A stretch of DNA of 17,805 nt. Origin: JASFRS01 sp050114795 (GTDB lineage: Bacteria > Pseudomonadota > Alphaproteobacteria > Sphingomonadales > CAKZYD01). The position numbers and the translations under genes were made by a program. The stretch spans positions 1 to 17,805 of the forward strand of contig JASFRS010000035.1 of assembly GCA_050114795.1 (NCBI GenBank). The letters run 5' to 3'. The notes below the pieces were generated by a model. It did no database searches and was not told the origin of the DNA. It saw only the letters and a list, made by a program, of their open reading frames with translations. This document shows, piece by piece, positions 14,079 to 17,805 of this stretch (within the stretch, counting starts at the first letter, position 1; each line of letters starts with the position of its first letter).

Positions 14079-15205
14079 TCGTGGCCCGTACACCCATTAA
14101 CCTGGCAATTGTCGGTGTTGGAAATTGTGCAAGTTCCTTGGTTCAAGGTCTTACTTACTATGGTGAAGAACAGGAGCAAACGCCAATTGGTTTAATGCAC
14201 CAGAATTTGGGTGGTTATTTGCCATCTGATATCAAAGTTGTAACGGCATTTGATGTTGACCAGCGTAAAGTTGGCAAAGATGTAGCCGATGCAATTTTTG
14301 AAAAACCAAATTGCACTACAGTTTTTTGCGAAAATGTGCCGGCGACCGGTGCCATCATTCAACATGGCCCATTGCTTGACGGTTATGCAGCGCATATGGA
14401 TGCCCATCCGGAAGACAGGCGCTTTTGCCCGAAGTCGGGTGATGGAATGAGCAGGGATGAAGTCATTGCGCATTTGAAGGAAAAGAAAATTGACGTCATG
14501 GTCAATTATCTTCCGGTCGGTTCTCAAAAAGCTGTGGAGTTTTACGCGGAATGCGCGTTGGAAGCTGGTGTGGCTTTTATCAACAATATCCCGGTCTTCA
14601 TTGCAAGTGACCCAGAGTGGGCAGCACGCTTCGCAGCGAAAGGCATTCCGATCATTGGAGATGATATTAAGTCCCAAGTCGGCGCGACCATTGTTCACCG
14701 CGTCCTTGCTGATTTGTTTAAAAATCGCGGCGTGAAACTGGAACGGACTTATCAATTGAATACAGGCGGCAATACGGACTTCTTAAATATGGCCGATAAG
14801 ACCCGCTTGAAATCCAAGAAAATCTCCAAAACAGAAGCCGTACAGTCTGTGGCTGCTGAGCGTCTAGACGATCAGAATATTCATATCGGCCCAAGTGATT
14901 ATGTGCCCTGGCAGAACGATAACAAGGTCGCTTTCATTCGCATGGAAGGCTTGTTGTTCGGTGGTGTGCCAATGCATGCTGAAATGCGCTTGTCTGTTGA
15001 AGATAGCCCGAACTCTGCGGGCGTTGCCGTGGATATGATCCGCTGTGCTAAATTGGCTTTGGACCGTGGTCTTGGTGGCGTTGTGGAGGGTCCAAGCGCC
15101 TATTTCTGTAAACACCCGCCAGTTCAAATGCCAGATGATGTCGCACGCGATCGCACGGAATCCTTTATTCAAGGTGTTGTCGAGCAGCAGCGGTGGACGG
15201 CGTAA
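14075..15205 (+). CDS. ino1: myo-Inositol-1-phosphate synthase
   Basis: NAD-dependent isomerase that turns glucose 6-phosphate into 1L-myo-inositol 1-phosphate, the entry into inositol metabolism. The 376 residues fit the short prokaryotic (mycobacterial/archaeal) type. The Rossmann loop VGVGNCASSLVQGLTYY occupies about 13-29; further conserved blocks are FDVDQRKVGKDVADAIF, VNYLPVGSQKAVEFYAECAL, GVAFINNIPVFIASDPEWA, IPIIGDDIKSQVGATIVHR, YQLNTGGNTDFLNM, HIGPSDYVPW and DSPNSAGVAVDMIR. The DDIKSQ block and the K-rich MADKTRLKSKKISKT segment hold the active-site lysines. The start is ATG 14075 or GTG 14081; the GGAG is only three bases from the ATG and nine from the GTG, so the GTG (MARTPINLAIVG) is a serious alternative. 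It overlaps the next gene by 13 bases. Confidence 0.95.
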   Translation: MIVARTPINLAIVGVGNCASSLVQGLTYYGEEQEQTPIGLMHQNLGGYLPSDIKVVTAFDVDQRKVGKDVADAIFEKPNCTTVFCENVPATGAIIQHGPLLDGYAAHMDAHPEDRRFCPKSGDGMSRDEVIAHLKEKKIDVMVNYLPVGSQKAVEFYAECALEAGVAFINNIPVFIASDPEWAARFAAKGIPIIGDDIKSQVGATIVHRVLADLFKNRGVKLERTYQLNTGGNTDFLNMADKTRLKSKKISKTEAVQSVAAERLDDQNIHIGPSDYVPWQNDNKVAFIRMEGLLFGGVPMHAEMRLSVEDSPNSAGVAVDMIRCAKLALDRGLGGVVEGPSAYFCKHPPVQMPDDVARDRTESFIQGVVEQQRWTA

Positions 15206-15918
15206 TATTAGCGGCTGGCCAAGGGAGCCGTATTCGCTCCCTTGGCCACTCCAAACCTCTTCTCAAACTCTGCAATAGACCGCTGTTGGAGCATGTTATG
15301 CATGCGCTTTTTAATGGCGGTGTTTCACGCTTTATCGTGGTGACGGGATATTTAAGTGAAGAAGTGGAAGCACAGGCCAAAACTACAGCGGAAGAGTTGG
15401 GCGTTGATCTGGTTTGTATTTTTAATCCAGATTGGCACCGACCAAATGGTATCTCTGTTGCGGCGGCGCGACCCGAGCTTCACGGAGATCGCTTTATCCT
15501 AAGCATGTGTGATCATATGTTTATGCCTGATCTTGTGGAAGCTGTTTTCAATGCGCCGCGGCCTGGAGAAGATGACGCGACATATTTGGGATGCGACTTT
15601 CGCCTGGATAACCCCTGTGTAGATATGGATGACGTGACAAGAGTTGCCTTGAATGGCGATGCAATCACGTCAATCGGAAAAGGTATGGATGAATTCCAAG
15701 CCTTCGATTGTGGTGTGTTTTGTGCCCATATCTCGCTTATTGATTCAATTCTGGATGGGAATGATGTTGATGAGGTGGGCATAAGTGACGGTATGAAGCG
15801 CTTAGCACTTAATGGCCAGGCTAAGGCTGTCGACATTGGTGCGGCATTCTGGATAGACGTCGATGATGAAGTCGCCTATGAAAAGGCGGAAAAACTGGCC
15901 AGTAAATGGCTGAGATAA
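15193..15918 (+). CDS. Nucleotidyltransferase, probable CTP:inositol-1-phosphate cytidylyltransferase
   Basis: A 241-residue single-domain sugar-nucleotidyltransferase-fold protein with an intact active site: VILAAGQGSRIRSLGHSKPL supplies the G-x-G-x-R loop (G9, G11, R13) and K21; RFILSMCDHMFMPDL supplies metal-binding D107; NPDWHRPNGISVAAARPEL and AAFWIDVDDEVAYEKA follow. The CDH pattern after the central strand resembles the inositol-1-phosphate cytidylyltransferase half of archaeal fused enzymes. With ino1 directly upstream, the likely reaction is CTP plus inositol 1-phosphate to CDP-inositol. Related folds act on phosphocholine or sugar phosphates, so the substrate is inferred from context. 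The start is GTG at 15193 within the ino1 end (13-base overlap, coupled translation); no in-frame ATG fits the family N-terminus. Confidence 0.87.
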   Translation: MDGVILAAGQGSRIRSLGHSKPLLKLCNRPLLEHVMHALFNGGVSRFIVVTGYLSEEVEAQAKTTAEELGVDLVCIFNPDWHRPNGISVAAARPELHGDRFILSMCDHMFMPDLVEAVFNAPRPGEDDATYLGCDFRLDNPCVDMDDVTRVALNGDAITSIGKGMDEFQAFDCGVFCAHISLIDSILDGNDVDEVGISDGMKRLALNGQAKAVDIGAAFWIDVDDEVAYEKAEKLASKWLR

Positions 15919-15932
15919 ATAGGAAATGCCCA

Positions 15933-17420
15933 ATGTTTAAGCTTAGAGTTGCCTCTCTCGCCGCCCTGATTTCCGTTGGGCAAATATTTCTTGTTACGCC
16001 GTCCCAGGCAGCACCTTGGGCGGAAGTTGGTGACTTACGTTTGCGTTCCGATCTTGAACTGCTGGCAGATTATGGATTGTTTAGTGGACCGATAAACAGT
16101 TGGCCGCTGCCTTGGGCGCAGATATCTGATGGCTTAAATGCGCAAGGCCTCGATTTAGATTCACTCCCGCCTCATGTTTTGGCTGCTTTACAGCGTGTAG
16201 AAATATTGATGCCGGGCAATGATGCGTTTAGATCAACGCGTTATGAAGCAGGGGCAAATTTTGGTAACCGGCCTACGCTTGTTCGTGATTTTGGCGACGG
16301 AACAAGGGCTGATGCAGAAGGTTATGTCCGTTTAGAAAAACATTTCACCAGCAGTTATGTGAGCATTAATGTCGGCGCACGAACGGCCCAATCCGGTGAG
16401 GGACTTAACTTCGAACGAACCTATGTGGCGCAGGTTATTGGGAACTGGGTTGGTTATTTAGGTTGGGTAGAAAATTGGTGGGGGCCAGGTTGGGATTCAA
16501 CCTTGTTATTCTCAAACAACGCACGGCCATTTCCAAAAATCGGTTTGAAGCGGCTCAATCCAAAACCTTTTGAAAGCAAATGGCTGTCCTGGATTGGGCC
16601 TTGGCAATTTGAGGCTTTTGTTGGGTTGCTTGATGAACAGCGTGACTTTTCCAATCAAGTTGTTGCAGGCATTAAGCTGGCTATCGAACCCATTGATGGT
16701 TTGAATATCGGGTTTAATCGCGCATTGCAGTTGTGCGGAAATGGTCGGCCCTGCGGCCTTAAGACCTGGGCAAACTCCTTTATTGGGATTGGTAATGCTG
16801 ACAATACGGGCACCTTTGATGAACCGGGCAATCAGATTGCAGGGGTCGATATTCGTTATGGCAATCACATTGGTAATGTCACTTATTCGCTATATGGCGA
16901 GCTGATTGGCGAGGATGAAGACAATATCATTATCGATCAAATCAGTATTCTGAGCGGCGCCAGCCTTAATTTCCCCATTAGTGGGGACGGGACCCAGCTA
17001 CGTCTTACTGGTGAGTATTCGGATACTTTTGCAAACAGATCTTTTCCAGGGCGGGAACGGGGAAGCTCAACCTATAATAATTTTATTTATCGAGATGGTT
17101 TTACTTATCGGGGACGTGCTATCGGTCACAGTCTTGATGGTGACAGTAGATTGGTCTCTTTTACAGGATCCGTCGTAGATCGTCGGAATCGCGTGTTTCG
17201 TGCGTCATTTCGCCATGCAGATGTGAATGGAGACAGTCGCGGCCGTCATTCAATCAGTGCAAATCGTGAGAAGATAAACCTGGTTGAATTGGAGACTGAG
17301 TGGCCTACGGAATGGGGCGATTTGCGCGCGCAAGTCAGTGTTGCGGATGACCAGGCTAATACGCCGGATCGGTCTAAAGCAACGGCATCTTTTGAGTTTG
17401 GATGGCGTGTGAGGTTCTAA
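15933..17420 (+). CDS. Wzi-like outer-membrane beta-barrel (capsule assembly Wzi family)
   Basis: A 495-residue exported protein. The ATG at 15933 has AGGA eight bases upstream and gives a clean signal peptide (MFKLRVASLAALISVGQIFL, ending TPSQA before APW); the in-frame ATG at 15906 lies inside the previous gene and would spoil the signal. The mature N-terminus WAEVGDLRLRSDLELLADYG, then INSWPLPWAQI, and the central GWVENWWGPGWDSTLLFSNN followed by ARPFPKIGLKRL are hallmarks of the Wzi capsule-assembly family. Alternating beta-strand patterns run to the end, which closes on FEFGWRVRF with a terminal aromatic as in outer-membrane barrels. Wzi binds surface polysaccharide in enterobacteria. 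Here no capsule export genes are visible; instead it lies 14 bases after the cytidylyltransferase gene, last in the inositol operon. Confidence 0.87.
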   Translation: MFKLRVASLAALISVGQIFLVTPSQAAPWAEVGDLRLRSDLELLADYGLFSGPINSWPLPWAQISDGLNAQGLDLDSLPPHVLAALQRVEILMPGNDAFRSTRYEAGANFGNRPTLVRDFGDGTRADAEGYVRLEKHFTSSYVSINVGARTAQSGEGLNFERTYVAQVIGNWVGYLGWVENWWGPGWDSTLLFSNNARPFPKIGLKRLNPKPFESKWLSWIGPWQFEAFVGLLDEQRDFSNQVVAGIKLAIEPIDGLNIGFNRALQLCGNGRPCGLKTWANSFIGIGNADNTGTFDEPGNQIAGVDIRYGNHIGNVTYSLYGELIGEDEDNIIIDQISILSGASLNFPISGDGTQLRLTGEYSDTFANRSFPGRERGSSTYNNFIYRDGFTYRGRAIGHSLDGDSRLVSFTGSVVDRRNRVFRASFRHADVNGDSRGRHSISANREKINLVELETEWPTEWGDLRAQVSVADDQANTPDRSKATASFEFGWRVRF

Positions 17421-17641
17421 TAAAAAGTGTAAAACAGCCCCAGTATTTATAAGTATATGATCTATAATTAAAATTAACTATTTCATATGCAATAATAATT
17501 GTGACAAATTGTTCTTCATTAGTCACAGAATTGTTTAGACGTTTTTAAGTGAAAAGATTTATATTCTTTGCCTAAGGCTTTGGCTTTTGTGCCATGACCG
17601 AGTGAGTGGGCTGTCTCATCGGCTTTGGGGAAGGATTGAGC
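17421..17641. promoter_or_regulatory. AT-rich spacer with an inverted repeat and a pre-ribosome-site hairpin
   Basis: TGTGAC (17500-17505) and GTCACA (17522-17527) form an inverted repeat with a 16-base spacer, too wide for a CRP-type site. CCGA/TCGG and TGAG/CTCA (17598-17606 with 17615-17622) form an 8-pair hairpin with one bulged G just before the GGGGAAGGA ribosome site of the next gene. No intrinsic terminator was seen after the Wzi-like gene. The first 80 bases are very AT-rich and may hold the promoter, but no clear -35/-10 pair was found. Confidence 0.3.
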
Positions 17642-17805
17642 GTGGACGTAAAACACGCAGATTTCAAGGCGTTAACGGAACTCGCCAGGGACAAGAGTGC
17701 CCAGGCACGCGCGCGGCTGACCGATAACATAGCCGATCTGTTTTTATCATCTGAAGGCCAGCTTAGCGACCGCGAGCGGTCAATCATGACAGATATTCTG
17801 GTAAA
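17642..17805 (+). CDS. DUF2336-like protein, N-terminal part only (cut by window edge)
   Basis: An open frame of 54 codons plus two bases runs to the right edge. It starts at GTG with AAGGA six bases upstream. The translation contains DFKALTELARDKSAQARARL, then LSDRERSIMTDILVK, which resembles the start of DUF2336 proteins, a helical-repeat family mostly found in alphaproteobacteria with no established function. The rest of the gene is outside the window, so family assignment rests on this short piece. Confidence 0.65.
   Translation, partial: MDVKHADFKALTELARDKSAQARARLTDNIADLFLSSEGQLSDRERSIMTDILV

Noticed and set aside
15906..15932. Upstream in-frame ATG for the Wzi-like gene
   Set aside because: It overlaps the cytidylyltransferase, has no good ribosome site and puts a charged stretch before the signal peptide; ATG 15933 has AGGA at eight bases.
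1..17805. Mobile element, CRISPR, tRNA or rRNA
   Set aside because: No transposase or integrase, no regularly spaced repeats, and no cloverleaf or rRNA-like segment was seen on either strand by eye; a covariance-model scan was not possible.

Overview
The window looks like a chromosomal segment of a moderate-GC alphaproteobacterium. The grounds are family membership, not a database search: an RT0821/Lpp0805-type glycine-zipper lipoprotein beside a DnaJ-like gene and pdxH, a DUF2336-like gene at the right edge, and the general character of the other genes. I saw no tRNA, rRNA, CRISPR array, transposase or phage gene.

Left part (1-8127). A two-gene minus-strand unit (lipoprotein, then a zinc-finger-less DnaJ cut by the left edge) diverges from a compressed plus-strand operon: pdxH (PLP synthesis), a FieF-like cation efflux pump, a YffB/ArsC-like thioredoxin-fold protein, two tandem PhzF-family proteins and a small histidine-rich protein. 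Most of these genes overlap by 1 to 16 bases. The operon runs tail to tail into nadA-nadC (de novo NAD synthesis) on the minus strand. Upstream of nadA lies a metallo-beta-lactamase-fold hydrolase. No nadB is present in the window.

Middle (8128-12379). A 310-base gap holds three consecutive RNA-type hairpins; the one at 8198-8223 is a convincing intrinsic terminator on the minus strand with no minus-strand gene in front of it, so a small RNA or a leader is possible. Next comes a 1028-residue hybrid histidine kinase (periplasmic sensor, HAMP, two PAS, HisKA, HATPase, receiver) with no partner regulator nearby. It overlaps tail to tail with a CDP-alcohol phosphatidyltransferase with a complete active-site motif.

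Right part (12613-17420). This is the most interesting region: a plus-strand cluster for inositol phosphodiester or inositol lipid synthesis. It encodes a membrane CDP-alcohol phosphotransferase fused to a degenerate nucleotidyltransferase domain, a myo-inositol-1-phosphate synthase, a stand-alone nucleotidyltransferase that resembles CTP:inositol-1-phosphate cytidylyltransferase, and a Wzi-like outer-membrane barrel. The logic would be glucose-6-P to inositol-1-P (Ino1), to CDP-inositol (cytidylyltransferase), to an inositol phosphodiester or lipid (one or both CDP-alcohol transferases), possibly displayed at or linked to the cell surface (Wzi-like). The fused transferase departs from the family active-site motif. 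The right edge cuts a DUF2336-like gene that starts at 17642.
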